64,000 nucleotides of DNA from assembly GCF_965279545.1 (NCBI RefSeq), contig NZ_OZ257250.1:1178001-1242000 (forward strand). Direction: 5' to 3'. Positions 46,566-55,557 of this stretch are shown here, piece by piece. A program made the position numbers and the translations under genes. How positions within the stretch are numbered: the stretch's first letter is position 1; each line of letters starts with the position of its first letter. Origin of the DNA: Methylibium sp965279545. Its GTDB lineage: Bacteria > Pseudomonadota > Gammaproteobacteria > Burkholderiales > Burkholderiaceae_C. The notes under the pieces were generated by a model. It did no database searches, was not told where the DNA came from, and saw only the letters and a list, made by a program, of their open reading frames with translations.

Positions 46566-47591
46566 TCAGGGCGTGGAGATCGGCCGTGCCGTCGGGGTGA
46601 AGGCCGCGGCCTCGGCTGTGGCCACGGTGCAGATGGCGTCGGAGGCATCGGGGGCGTCGACCGCCGGCGCGTCCCCGCGGCCGCGGCGCGCGTCGATGGC
46701 CATGATCTGCCTCATGCACAGCGTGCCGCTCTCGACGCAACGATCGACGATGGCGTCATAGAGGTCGGGTGCGACGTTCGCGTAGCGCCGCACCGGCTCG
46801 CGCTCGCTCGGCTTCTGGAGCTGCAGGTAGGCCTCGCGGCTCAGCGACTGGCCGGCGGCCTTCGTCGACTGCACCCAGCGGTCGAATCCGGACGGCGTCA
46901 GGCCGTGGAACTTGAAGTGCATGCCGGAGAAGCCGGCGCCGCTGTAGTTGGCCGAGAAGCCGTGGTATTCGCCGACCTTGTTGATCACGGCGTGCAGCTT
47001 GGTCTCCATGCCGGGCATCGCGTAGATCTGGCCCGCGAGCGCCGGGATGTAGAACGAGTTCATGACCGACGAGGCGGTGATCTTGAAGCGGATCGGCACG
47101 TCCACCGGCGCCGCCAGTTCGTTCACGGTGGCGATGCCGTACTCGGGGTAGATGAACAGCCACTTCCAGTCGAGCGCGACGACCTCGACGGTCAGTGGCT
47201 TCGCGTCGGGCGCGACGGGGCGCTGCGCGTCGAGCCGCTGCAGCGGCCGGTAGGGATCGAGCGTGTGCGTGCTGATCCAGGTCACCGCGCCGAGCGCGAT
47301 GATGATCAGCAGCGGCGCGGCCCAGATCACCAGCTCCAGTTGTGTGGAGTGGTCCCAGTCCGGCGCGTAGGTGGCTTCCTTGTTCGACTGCCGGTAGCGC
47401 CATGCGAACAGCAGCGTCAGCGCGATCACCGGCACGATGATCAGCAGCATCAGCGCGGTGGAGACGATGATCAGGCGACCCTGCTGCGCGGCGATGTCGC
47501 CGGCGGGGTTCAGCAGCACGGTGTCGCAGCCTGCGAGCAGGGCGACCGAGGCGAGCGAGAGCAAACCGCTGAGTGTCTTGAGAGGGCGCAT
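46566..47591 (-). CDS. cyoA: cytochrome o ubiquinol oxidase subunit II
   Basis: A 341-residue lipoprotein subunit II with lipobox LLAGC about 23 residues from the ATG, two TM segments and a periplasmic cupredoxin domain that lacks CuA ligands, as in quinol oxidases. The in-frame ATG at 47636 is also possible, but the start at 47591 places the lipobox better. First gene of cyoABCD. Confidence 0.93.
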   Translation of the reverse strand: MRPLKTLSGLLSLASVALLAGCDTVLLNPAGDIAAQQGRLIIVSTALMLLIIVPVIALTLLFAWRYRQSNKEATYAPDWDHSTQLELVIWAAPLLIIIALGAVTWISTHTLDPYRPLQRLDAQRPVAPDAKPLTVEVVALDWKWLFIYPEYGIATVNELAAPVDVPIRFKITASSVMNSFYIPALAGQIYAMPGMETKLHAVINKVGEYHGFSANYSGAGFSGMHFKFHGLTPSGFDRWVQSTKAAGQSLSREAYLQLQKPSEREPVRRYANVAPDLYDAIVDRCVESGTLCMRQIMAIDARRGRGDAPAVDAPDASDAICTVATAEAAAFTPTARPISTP

Positions 47592-47779
47592 GCGGAGACG
47601 GGGAAGATCCGCGCCGCGGGACGAGACGACGCGCATTGCAGAGGGGCAGAATGTAGAAGCGTTGGCCGGCGTCGGCGATTGGACGTTTTGTCCTATGGCG
47701 GTCCGCGCCGCGAAATGAGAACCTGCGAAGCTGTCCCGCCTTGGCCTCTTCCCGGCTCACCGAGCCCGCCGTCCGCCCG

Positions 47780-49117
47780 ATGTCCAGCCTCAGTCACACC
47801 CATCCCCACCCGTCGTCGAGCACGCTCGAGCGCGATGCCCGGCAGGTGTCTGCCGACCACGCCCTGATCGCTCCGGGCGAGATCGCGGTCGGCGTCGTCA
47901 TCGGGCGCGCCTCCGAATACTTCGACTTCTTCGTCTACGGCATTGCCTCGGTGCTGGTCTTTCCGGCGCTGTTCTTCCCGTTCGCCGAGCGGCTCGAAGG
48001 CACGCTGTACGCGTTCGTCGTTTTTTCCTTCGCCTTCGTCGCCCGCCCGATCGGCACCGTGGTGTCGATGGCCATCCAGCGCCGCTGGGGGCGAGGCACC
48101 AAGCTGGCCATTGCCCTCTTCCTGCTCGGCACGTCGACCGCCGGCATCGCCTTCCTGCCGGGCTACGAGACGCTCGGCTTCGCCTCGATCGTGCTGCTGT
48201 CGGTGTTCCGGATCGGGCAGGGCGTGGCGCTCGGCGGCTCGTGGGACGGGCTGCCCTCGCTGCTCGCGCTCAACGCCCCGCCGAACCGCCGCGGCTGGTA
48301 CGCGATGCTGGGGCAACTCGGTGCGCCGGTGGGTTTCGTCCTCGCCAGCGGCCTGTTTGCGTTCCTCGTCGCCAGCATGTCCTCGGCCGATTTCCTCTCC
48401 TGGGGCTGGCGCTATCCGTTCTTCGTGGCCTTCGCGATCAACGTGGTGGCGTTGTTCGCGCGGCTGCGGCTGGTGGTGACGCACGAGTACGAGCGGCTGC
48501 TCGACGAGCGCGAGCTCGAGCCGACGAGCGTCCTCGAACTGGTGCGCACGCAGGGGCACAACCTGGTCATCGGCGCTTTCGCCGCGCTGGCCAGCTATGC
48601 GCTGTTCCATCTGGTGACCGTGTTTCCGCTGTCGTGGATCCTGCTGTACTCGCAGCAGTCGATCACCGAATTCCTGGGTATCCAGATCTTCGGCGCGTTG
48701 CTGGCCGCCGGCGGCATCGTCGCTTCGGGATGGATCGCGGACCGCGTGGGCCGTCGCCGCACGCTCGCCTCGTCAGCGGTGCTGATCGCCGTCTTCAGCG
48801 GCTTCGCGCCCACGCTGCTGGGTGGCGGCACGCTGGGACAGGACGTCTTCATGCTGGTGGGCTTCGTGCTGCTCGGGCTGTCGTACGGCCAGGCCGCCGG
48901 CGCGGTGACCTCGAACTTCTCGTCGAAGTACCGCTATACGGGCGCAGCGCTGACCGCGGACCTGGCCTGGCTGGTCGGCGCGGCCTTCGCGCCGCTGGTG
49001 GCGCTGGGGCTGTCGGCCAACTTCGGGCTCGCCTACGTCAGCGTCTACCTGCTGTCGGGCGCGGCCTGCACGCTGGCGGCCCTCAGCCTGAACCGCGCCT
49101 TGGGCACCCGGGACTGA
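47780..49117 (+). CDS. MFS metabolite:proton symporter (MHS family)
   Basis: A 445-residue 12-TM transporter with the MHS pattern (RASEYFDFFVYGIASVLVFP in TM1, GQGVALGGSWDG, DRVGRRRTL). The ATG at 47780 was chosen over an upstream TTG. It is divergent from cyoA; the 188-base gap must hold both promoters. The substrate is likely an organic acid, not assignable further. Confidence 0.85.
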   Translation: MSSLSHTHPHPSSSTLERDARQVSADHALIAPGEIAVGVVIGRASEYFDFFVYGIASVLVFPALFFPFAERLEGTLYAFVVFSFAFVARPIGTVVSMAIQRRWGRGTKLAIALFLLGTSTAGIAFLPGYETLGFASIVLLSVFRIGQGVALGGSWDGLPSLLALNAPPNRRGWYAMLGQLGAPVGFVLASGLFAFLVASMSSADFLSWGWRYPFFVAFAINVVALFARLRLVVTHEYERLLDERELEPTSVLELVRTQGHNLVIGAFAALASYALFHLVTVFPLSWILLYSQQSITEFLGIQIFGALLAAGGIVASGWIADRVGRRRTLASSAVLIAVFSGFAPTLLGGGTLGQDVFMLVGFVLLGLSYGQAAGAVTSNFSSKYRYTGAALTADLAWLVGAAFAPLVALGLSANFGLAYVSVYLLSGAACTLAALSLNRALGTRD

Positions 49118-49135
49118 GTTCGGCCCGTCGCCGCA

Positions 49136-49170
49136 CCGCCCGCCGCGGCGGGCGGCACGGTGCACCGTGC
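49136..49170. repeat. two adjacent GC-rich palindromes
   Basis: A 20-base perfect palindrome built on CCGCCCGCCG (49136-49155) is directly followed by the 16-base palindrome GCACGGTGCACCGTGC (49155-49170), 20 bases after the MFS stop. It may act as a terminator despite lacking a T-run. Confidence 0.45.
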
Positions 49171-49347
49171 ACGCTGGCTCCGTTCCGACGCCTTGCCGGT
49201 GGTGGTCTGCCGGTGCCGGTGGCGCCCGGCCTCTGCGAGCGAGGGCCCGAGCCGGTGCGGTCTTTGCCGCACCCGTGACGCCGCATCACAATGCGGTGTA
49301 GAACGGCGGCCTGCCCGAAGCACCGCCTCGGCGCTCAAGGACTCTCG

Positions 49348-50331
49348 ATGGAATACGTGTCGCTCGGCCGGACCGGGCTGAAGGTGTCCAGGCTCTGCCT
49401 GGGCTGCATGACCTATGGGGTGCCCGAGCGCGGCACGCACCCGTGGACGCTGGACGAGGACCGGAGCCGCCCGCTGATCCGCCGTGCGCTCGAACTGGGC
49501 ATCAACTTCTTCGACACCGCCAACAGCTACTCCGACGGCACCTCGGAAGAGATCGTCGGCCGCGCGCTGCGCGACTTTGCCCGGCGCGACGAGATCGTCA
49601 TCGCCACCAAGGTGTTCTTCCCGTCCCGTTCGGCGCCGAACATCGGCGGCCTGTCGCGCAAGGCCATCCTGGCGGAGATCGACAACAGCCTGCGCCGGCT
49701 GGGCACCGACCATGTCGACCTGTACCAGATCCACCGCTGGGACTACGGCACGCCGATCGAGGAAACCCTGGAAGTGCTGCACGACGTGGTCAAGGCCGGC
49801 AAGGCGCGCTACATCGGTGCCTCCTCGATGTTCGCATGGCAGTTCTCCAAGGCCCTGCACACCGCCGAACGCCACGGCTGGACCCGCTTCGCGACGATGC
49901 AGAACCACCTCAACCTGCTCCACCGCGAAGAGGAGCGCGAGATGCTGCCGCTGTGCCGCGACGCCGGCATCGGCGTGCTGCCCTGGAGTCCGCTCGCGCG
50001 CGGCCGGCTCACCCGCGACTGGGCCGAAAGCAGCGCCCGCATGGACACCGACGAGGTCGGCAAGCGGCTCTACCTCGCTCGCACGGCCGATGCCGACCGG
50101 CGGGTGGTCGAAGCGGCGGCCGAGGTCGCCGCGGCCCGGGGCGTGCCCCGCGCCCAGGTCGCGCTGGCGTGGGTGGCGCAGCAGGCCGGCGTCACGGCGC
50201 CGATCATCGGGGCCTCGAAGCCGCAGCACCTGGACGACGCGGTGGCGGCTCTGGCCCTGGCGCTCGGTCCGGACGAACTGGCGGCCCTGCAGGCGCCTTA
50301 CATTGCGCACGAGATCGCGGGATTCGAATGA
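49348..50331 (+). CDS. aldo/keto reductase
   Basis: A 327-residue TIM-barrel NADPH oxidoreductase. The catalytic tetrad is visible as Asp and Tyr in FDTANSYSDG, Lys in IATKVFF and His in YQIHRWD. It starts MEYVSLGRTGLKVSRL, typical of the YajO/Tas-like group. The physiological substrate is unknown. Confidence 0.9.
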   Translation: MEYVSLGRTGLKVSRLCLGCMTYGVPERGTHPWTLDEDRSRPLIRRALELGINFFDTANSYSDGTSEEIVGRALRDFARRDEIVIATKVFFPSRSAPNIGGLSRKAILAEIDNSLRRLGTDHVDLYQIHRWDYGTPIEETLEVLHDVVKAGKARYIGASSMFAWQFSKALHTAERHGWTRFATMQNHLNLLHREEEREMLPLCRDAGIGVLPWSPLARGRLTRDWAESSARMDTDEVGKRLYLARTADADRRVVEAAAEVAAARGVPRAQVALAWVAQQAGVTAPIIGASKPQHLDDAVAALALALGPDELAALQAPYIAHEIAGFE

Positions 50332-50367
50332 GCCCGGGTCACTGACCGGGCAGAACGGGAGCGAAGC

Positions 50368-50616
50368 ATGCGTCTGGTGTTCGGAGCGTTGGGGCTGCTG
50401 ATCGTGCTGGCCATCGTGGGCTCGTTGGCGAAGCGGCAGTTGCAGGCGGTGGGCATGCCCACCCAGGCGGTAGCGGCCAGCGCGGCCGGGGTCGACCTGC
50501 CGGCGCCGAGCGGCACGCCGGCCCAGCAGTCGCAGCAGCTCCAGCGCAAGGTGGCCGACGACGTGAACCGGCTGATGCAGCAGGCCCCGGCCCGTGTCGA
50601 AGGCGGCACGCCGTGA
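50368..50616 (+). CDS. small membrane-anchored hypothetical protein
   Basis: An 82-residue protein with one N-terminal hydrophobic segment (residues 2-20), then an Ala/Pro/Gln-rich tail. It lies 36 bases after the aldo/keto reductase gene and 31 before tadA. Function unknown; real because it has a good ribosome binding site (ACGGGAGCGAAGC) and normal codon use. Confidence 0.7.
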   Translation: MRLVFGALGLLIVLAIVGSLAKRQLQAVGMPTQAVAASAAGVDLPAPSGTPAQQSQQLQRKVADDVNRLMQQAPARVEGGTP

Positions 50617-50647
50617 GCCTCGCAAGCCCCGGCCGTGGTGGCGGCGC

Positions 50648-51271
50648 ATGAACGATTCCGGCGAACAGTCCCGCAAGGACGAAGCCGCGATGCGGCTCGC
50701 GCTCGACCAGGCGCACAACGCCTTGCTGGTCGGCGAGGTGCCGGTCGGCGCGGTGATCGTGCGCGAGGTCGACGGCGTGCACCAGCTCGTCGCGACCGGC
50801 TACAACCGACCGATCACCACCCACGACCCGACGGCGCACGCCGAGATCGTCGCGTTGCGCCACGCCGCGCAGCTGCTCGGCAACTACCGGCTGCCCGACT
50901 GCGAGCTCTACGTGACGCTCGAGCCCTGCGCCATGTGCGCGATGGCGCTGATGCACGCCCGCTTCAAGCGCGTGGTGTTCGGCACGGCCGACCCCAAGAC
51001 CGGCGCGGCCGGCTCGGTGGTCGACCTGTTCGCGCAGCCGCAGCTGAACCACCACACCGCGGTGCAGGGCGGCGTGCTGGCCGATGCCTGCGGCCAGCTG
51101 CTGCGCGAGTTCTTCGCCGAGCGGCGGGCCCAGGCGCGCCGCGAACGCAGCGAGTCGGCTGCAGCCCCGGCGGCGGCGGCACCGGCCGCAGGCTCCACCG
51201 AACCCGACTACAACATCGTCGAAGTGATCGAGATGCAGGACACGATGCCTGGCGACCTGACGGACCTTTGA
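50648..51271 (+). CDS. tadA: tRNA adenosine(34) deaminase
   Basis: A 207-residue zinc deaminase converting A34 to inosine in tRNA-Arg. Zinc and catalytic residues are in TAHAEIVAL and LEPCAMCAMAL. A C-terminal extension of about 40 residues (Ala/Pro-rich, then acidic) goes beyond the E. coli enzyme. The stop overlaps the next start (TGATG). Confidence 0.94.
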   Translation: MNDSGEQSRKDEAAMRLALDQAHNALLVGEVPVGAVIVREVDGVHQLVATGYNRPITTHDPTAHAEIVALRHAAQLLGNYRLPDCELYVTLEPCAMCAMALMHARFKRVVFGTADPKTGAAGSVVDLFAQPQLNHHTAVQGGVLADACGQLLREFFAERRAQARRERSESAAAPAAAAPAAGSTEPDYNIVEVIEMQDTMPGDLTDL

Positions 51272-52236
51272 TGCACGCTTCGCACCCCCACGACCACCAC
51301 GGTCATGACCACGACCCCCTCCATGACGCACCGGCGTGCAGCCTGACGATCCACTCGCCCTCCGGCGTGGTCGTGCAGGGCGCGGCGCTGACGCGCGCGC
51401 AGCGCCACCTGCGCTCGCTCGGCTTCGACGCGCAGATCGACGAAGCCGCGCGCGCACGGTCCCAGCGCTTCGCCGGCGACGACGACACGCGGCTCGCGGC
51501 GCTGCACCGCGTCGCCCGCGACGGTCGCGACATCGCGCTGGCCTCGCGCGGCGGCTACGGCCTGACGCGGCTGCTCGACCGCATCGACTACCCGCTGATC
51601 GCCCGGTCGATCGACGCCGGCAAGCGCTGGGTCGGCCAAAGCGACCAGACCGCCTTCCAGCTCGCGGTGCTGGCGCACACGAAGCGCCCCACCTGGGCCG
51701 GCCCGCTGGCCTGCGACGACTTCGGCCGCACGCCGGAGCAGGGCGGCGTCGACGACATCACCGAGGCCTGCTTCGCCGAGGCGATGCGCGGCGAGCTCGA
51801 AGCCATCGGCTTTCGCACCGAGGCCGGCCACGACGGGCTGCAGGCGCGCGGCACGCTGTGGGGCGGCAACCTGTGCGTGCTGCTGTCGCTGCTGGGCACG
51901 CCGCACTGGCCACGCGTCAAGGGCGGCATCCTGTTCCTGGAGGATGTGAACGAGCATCCTTACCGCATCGAGCGCAGCCTGCTGCAGCTCCACCAGGCCG
52001 GCGTGCTGGACGCCCAGAAGGCCATCGTGCTGGGCGCCTTCACCGACTACCGCAAGTCGCCGCTGGACCGCGGCTACACGCTCAAGAGCGTGGTCGCCCA
52101 CCTGCGCGGCCTCACGAGCGCGCCGCTGCTGACCGGCTTGCCCTTCGGCCATGTGCCGACCAAGGTCTGCCTGCCGGTCGGACGGCGGGCGACGCTGGTG
52201 GTCGAAGGGCGCGACGCGATGATCGGCTGGGCCTGA
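51271..52236 (+). CDS. ldcA: LD-carboxypeptidase (peptidase S66)
   Basis: A 321-residue muramoyltetrapeptide carboxypeptidase used in peptidoglycan recycling. The likely catalytic Ser is in VGQSDQTA, Glu in LEDVNEHPY and His in PFGHVPTK; ASRGGYG is the usual loop before them. The N-terminus has seven His in the first 18 residues (MHASHPHDHHGHDHD), unusual for the family. Confidence 0.9.
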   Translation: MHASHPHDHHGHDHDPLHDAPACSLTIHSPSGVVVQGAALTRAQRHLRSLGFDAQIDEAARARSQRFAGDDDTRLAALHRVARDGRDIALASRGGYGLTRLLDRIDYPLIARSIDAGKRWVGQSDQTAFQLAVLAHTKRPTWAGPLACDDFGRTPEQGGVDDITEACFAEAMRGELEAIGFRTEAGHDGLQARGTLWGGNLCVLLSLLGTPHWPRVKGGILFLEDVNEHPYRIERSLLQLHQAGVLDAQKAIVLGAFTDYRKSPLDRGYTLKSVVAHLRGLTSAPLLTGLPFGHVPTKVCLPVGRRATLVVEGRDAMIGWA

Positions 52237-52299
52237 GGGCTGGCCGGCTCGCTACCATCGCGCCTGCCCCTCCCGCCCCGAGCCCACCCGCCGCCCACC

Positions 52300-54564
52300 G
52301 TGTCGCCACCGTCGAGCCGCTCCTTCCCCGGCCTGTCCGGGCTGCTGTTGCCGTGGCTGCTGTGTACCGCCGCCGTCGTCGCCGGCTGCAACAACAGCCC
52401 GCTGCCCGCCGGTGAAGCGGCGACCAACACGCTGTTCACCGGCTTCCAGGAGAAGTCGCCGCGACACCTGGATCCGACCGCGTCGTACTCGAACGACGAG
52501 ACCAAGATCACCTACCAGGTCTACGAGCCGCTCTACGGCTACCACTACCTGAAGCGGCCCTACCAGCTCGTGCCCAAGGTGGCGGCGGCCGTCGTGGCGC
52601 CGAAGTATTTCGACCGAGCCGGCCAGCCGCTGCCGGACGACGCGCCGGGCGAGCAGGTCGCTCTGAGCGTCTACGACGTGCCGCTCAGGCACGGCGTGCT
52701 GTACGCGCCGCACCCGGCCTTTGCGAAAGACGAGCAAGGCCGCCTGCGCTACCACAGCGACCACGCGCTGACGCGCGAGGAGCTCGGCGACCGCCGCTCC
52801 CCACTGGCCTTCGAGCACCAGGGCACGCGTGAACTGGTGGCCGACGACTTCGTCTATGCCATCAAGCGCCATGCGAGCACGCGGGTACAGGCGCCGGTCT
52901 TCGCGGTGTTCTCTGCCTACGTGCTCGGGCTGAAGGACTATGGCGCGCTGATCCGTGAAGAAGACAGGAAGCTGCGCGCCGGCCTGTCCGAGGCGGCGCT
53001 CGACAAGCCTTTCCTCGACCTGCGCAAATACCCGCTGGCCGGCGCCGAGGCGCTGGACCCGCACACGCTGCGCATCCGCATCCTCGGCAAGTACCCGCAG
53101 TGGCCCTACTGGATGGCGATGACCTTCCTCGCGCCGGTGCCCTGGGAGGCCGATGCCTTCTATGCGCAGCCCGGCATGGCGGCCAAGGGGATGAGCCTGG
53201 AAACCTGGCCGGTCGGCACCGGCCCCTATATGGCGACCGTCTACGAGCAGGACCGCCGCCACGTGCTGGAACGCAACCCGAACTACCGGCGCGACGACTT
53301 CTACCCTTGCGAGGCCGCGCCGGGCGATGCCCGGGAGCTGCTCGCCGACTGCGGCAAACCCATGCCCTTCATCGACCGCATCGAGTTCCGCTCCGAGAAG
53401 GAGAAGGTGCCGATCAAGTCGAAGTTCATCCAGGGCTACTCCGACGTGCCGGAGATCGAGCGCCCCGAATGGGGCATCGAGTTCTACGCGGACGCCGACG
53501 ACTCCGAAGCCACCCGGCAGCTGTTCGCCGAGCGCGGCTTCACGTTCCCGCGCGCGGTCGACGTGTCGAACTGGTATGTCGGCTTCAACTGGCTCGACCC
53601 GGTGATCGGCAAGGGCGACACGCCGGAGCAGCAGGCGAAGAACCGCAAGCTGCGCCAGGCGCTGTCGATCGCGATCGACTGGGAGGAGTACGTGCGCGTG
53701 TTCCCGAACAAGGGCGGCGAGCCGGCGCACGGCCCGCTGCCGGCCGGCATGTTCGGCTCGCGCCACGGCACGCCGGCCGGCTTCAATCCGGTCACGCACC
53801 GGATGGTGAACGGCGAGGTCCGGCGGCGGCCGCTGGTGGACGCCGAACGCCTGATCGCCGAGGCCGGCTACCCCGGCGGGCGCGATGCGAAGAGCGGCCG
53901 GCCGCTGGTGCTGAACTACGACTACCAGCGCATCCCGACGCCGGAGCTCAAGGCCGAGATGGACTGGATGGTCAAGCAGTTCGCGAAGCTCGGCGTCACG
54001 CTCGAGATCCGTGCGACCGACTACAACCAGTTCCAGGACAAGATGCGCAAGGGCAAGCAGCAGGTGTTCTGGTGGGGCTGGCTGGCCGACTATCCGGACG
54101 CCGAGAACTTCCTGTTCCTGCTGTACGGCCCGAATGCCAAGGTCGCGGGCGACGGCGAGAACGCGGCCAACTATGCCAACGCCGAGTACGACCGGCGCTA
54201 CGAGCGCCTGCGCCTGCTCGACGACGGCCCGCAGAAGCAGCAGCTGATCGACGAGATGGTGGCGCTGCTGCGCGAGGACGCGCCCTGGAGCTTCGGCTTC
54301 TTCCCCTATTCGGCCAGCGCCTTCCAGCCCTGGGTGCACAACGGCAAGCCCGGCGTGATGGTGCGCGACATGGCGCGCTACTACCGGCTCGACCCGGCCC
54401 TGCGCGTGGCGAAGCAGGCCGAGTGGAACCGGCCGCAATGGTGGCCGCTGGTGCTGATGGCGCTGGCCGCGCTGGGGGTGGCCTGGCTGGCGCGGCGCGT
54501 CTTCATGGCGCGCGAGCGCAGCACCGCCCGGGGCAAGGCTGCGGCCGGGGAGGGCAGCGCATGA
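52300..54564 (+). CDS. ABC transporter substrate-binding lipoprotein with C-terminal TM
   Basis: A 754-residue SBP_bac_5 (oligopeptide/dipeptide type) protein. The N-terminus is a lipoprotein signal with VVAGC at about 26-30. The body (about 45-700) is typical (TNTLFTGFQEKSP, WPVGTGPYM, RQALSIAIDWEEY). Unusually, a hydrophobic segment near residues 707-727 (WWPLVLMALAALGVAWLA) and a basic tail end the protein. A GTG start was used; 62 bases after ldcA. Confidence 0.88.
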   Translation: MSPPSSRSFPGLSGLLLPWLLCTAAVVAGCNNSPLPAGEAATNTLFTGFQEKSPRHLDPTASYSNDETKITYQVYEPLYGYHYLKRPYQLVPKVAAAVVAPKYFDRAGQPLPDDAPGEQVALSVYDVPLRHGVLYAPHPAFAKDEQGRLRYHSDHALTREELGDRRSPLAFEHQGTRELVADDFVYAIKRHASTRVQAPVFAVFSAYVLGLKDYGALIREEDRKLRAGLSEAALDKPFLDLRKYPLAGAEALDPHTLRIRILGKYPQWPYWMAMTFLAPVPWEADAFYAQPGMAAKGMSLETWPVGTGPYMATVYEQDRRHVLERNPNYRRDDFYPCEAAPGDARELLADCGKPMPFIDRIEFRSEKEKVPIKSKFIQGYSDVPEIERPEWGIEFYADADDSEATRQLFAERGFTFPRAVDVSNWYVGFNWLDPVIGKGDTPEQQAKNRKLRQALSIAIDWEEYVRVFPNKGGEPAHGPLPAGMFGSRHGTPAGFNPVTHRMVNGEVRRRPLVDAERLIAEAGYPGGRDAKSGRPLVLNYDYQRIPTPELKAEMDWMVKQFAKLGVTLEIRATDYNQFQDKMRKGKQQVFWWGWLADYPDAENFLFLLYGPNAKVAGDGENAANYANAEYDRRYERLRLLDDGPQKQQLIDEMVALLREDAPWSFGFFPYSASAFQPWVHNGKPGVMVRDMARYYRLDPALRVAKQAEWNRPQWWPLVLMALAALGVAWLARRVFMARERSTARGKAAAGEGSA

Positions 54565-55547
54565 TGATCGCGTACACGCTGCGGCGCCTGGGCTACGGCC
54601 TGCTGATCCTGCTCGGCGTCAACCTGTTCACCTTCTTCCTGTTCTTCACGGTCAACACGCCCGACGACATGGCGCGGCTGAACATCGGCGGCAAGCGCGT
54701 CACCGCCGAGCAGATCGACAAGTGGAAGGCCGAACGCGGCTACGACAAGCCGCTGTACTGGAACACTGGCAAGCGCGGCGGCGAGCGGGTGACCGAAACC
54801 ATCTTCTGGGAGCGTTCGGTCAGCCTGTTCAAGCTCGACTTCGGCCGCGCCGACGCCGAGTCGGCCGGCGACATCGGCACGCAGATCAAGAGCCGCATGG
54901 GGGCGAGCTTTCAGCTCGCGCTGCCGCTGTTCGTCCTGCAGGTGATCGCGAGCACGCTGTTCGCGCTGCTGCTGGTGTTCTTCCGCCACTCGCGGCTGGA
55001 CTTCTGGGGCGTCGTGCTGTGCGTGGTGATGCTGTCGATCTCCAGCCTGTTCTACATCATCGTCGGCCAGTACCTGTTCTCGCGCGTGTTCCGGCTGGTG
55101 CCGATCTCGGGCTATTCGCCGGGCTGGGACGCCTGGCGTTTCCTGGTGCTGCCGGTCTTCCTGTCGTTGCTGTCGCGCCTGGGCAGCGAGGCGCGGCTGT
55201 ACCGCGCGATGTTCCTGGAGGAGCTGGGCAAGGACTACGTGCGCACCGCCAAGGCCAAGGGCCTGGCCGAGCACGTGGTGCTGCTGCGCCATGTGCTGCG
55301 CAATGCGCTGCTGCCCATCATGACCAGCGCCGGCGCCTACCTGCCCTATGTCTTCCTCGGCAGCCTGGTGTTCGAGCGCTTCTTCGACATCCCGGGCCTG
55401 GGCGCCTACGTGATCGACGCCATCAGCGGCCAGGACTTCGCGATCGTGCGCAGCATGGTCTTCGTGGGCTCGGTGCTCTACATCGCGTCCTATGTGCTGA
55501 TCGACATCCTCTACACCTGGGCCGACCCCCGGGTGCGGCTGGGCTGA
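54561..55547 (+). CDS. ABC transporter permease (DppB/OppB/YejB type)
   Basis: A 328-residue inner-membrane permease with about six TM segments, the family start YTLRRLGYGLLILLGV and the EAA-like loop LEELGKDYVRTAKAKG. Overlaps the binding-protein gene by four bases (ATGA). Confidence 0.92.
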   Translation: MMIAYTLRRLGYGLLILLGVNLFTFFLFFTVNTPDDMARLNIGGKRVTAEQIDKWKAERGYDKPLYWNTGKRGGERVTETIFWERSVSLFKLDFGRADAESAGDIGTQIKSRMGASFQLALPLFVLQVIASTLFALLLVFFRHSRLDFWGVVLCVVMLSISSLFYIIVGQYLFSRVFRLVPISGYSPGWDAWRFLVLPVFLSLLSRLGSEARLYRAMFLEELGKDYVRTAKAKGLAEHVVLLRHVLRNALLPIMTSAGAYLPYVFLGSLVFERFFDIPGLGAYVIDAISGQDFAIVRSMVFVGSVLYIASYVLIDILYTWADPRVRLG

Positions 55548-55557
55548 GGACCCATCG

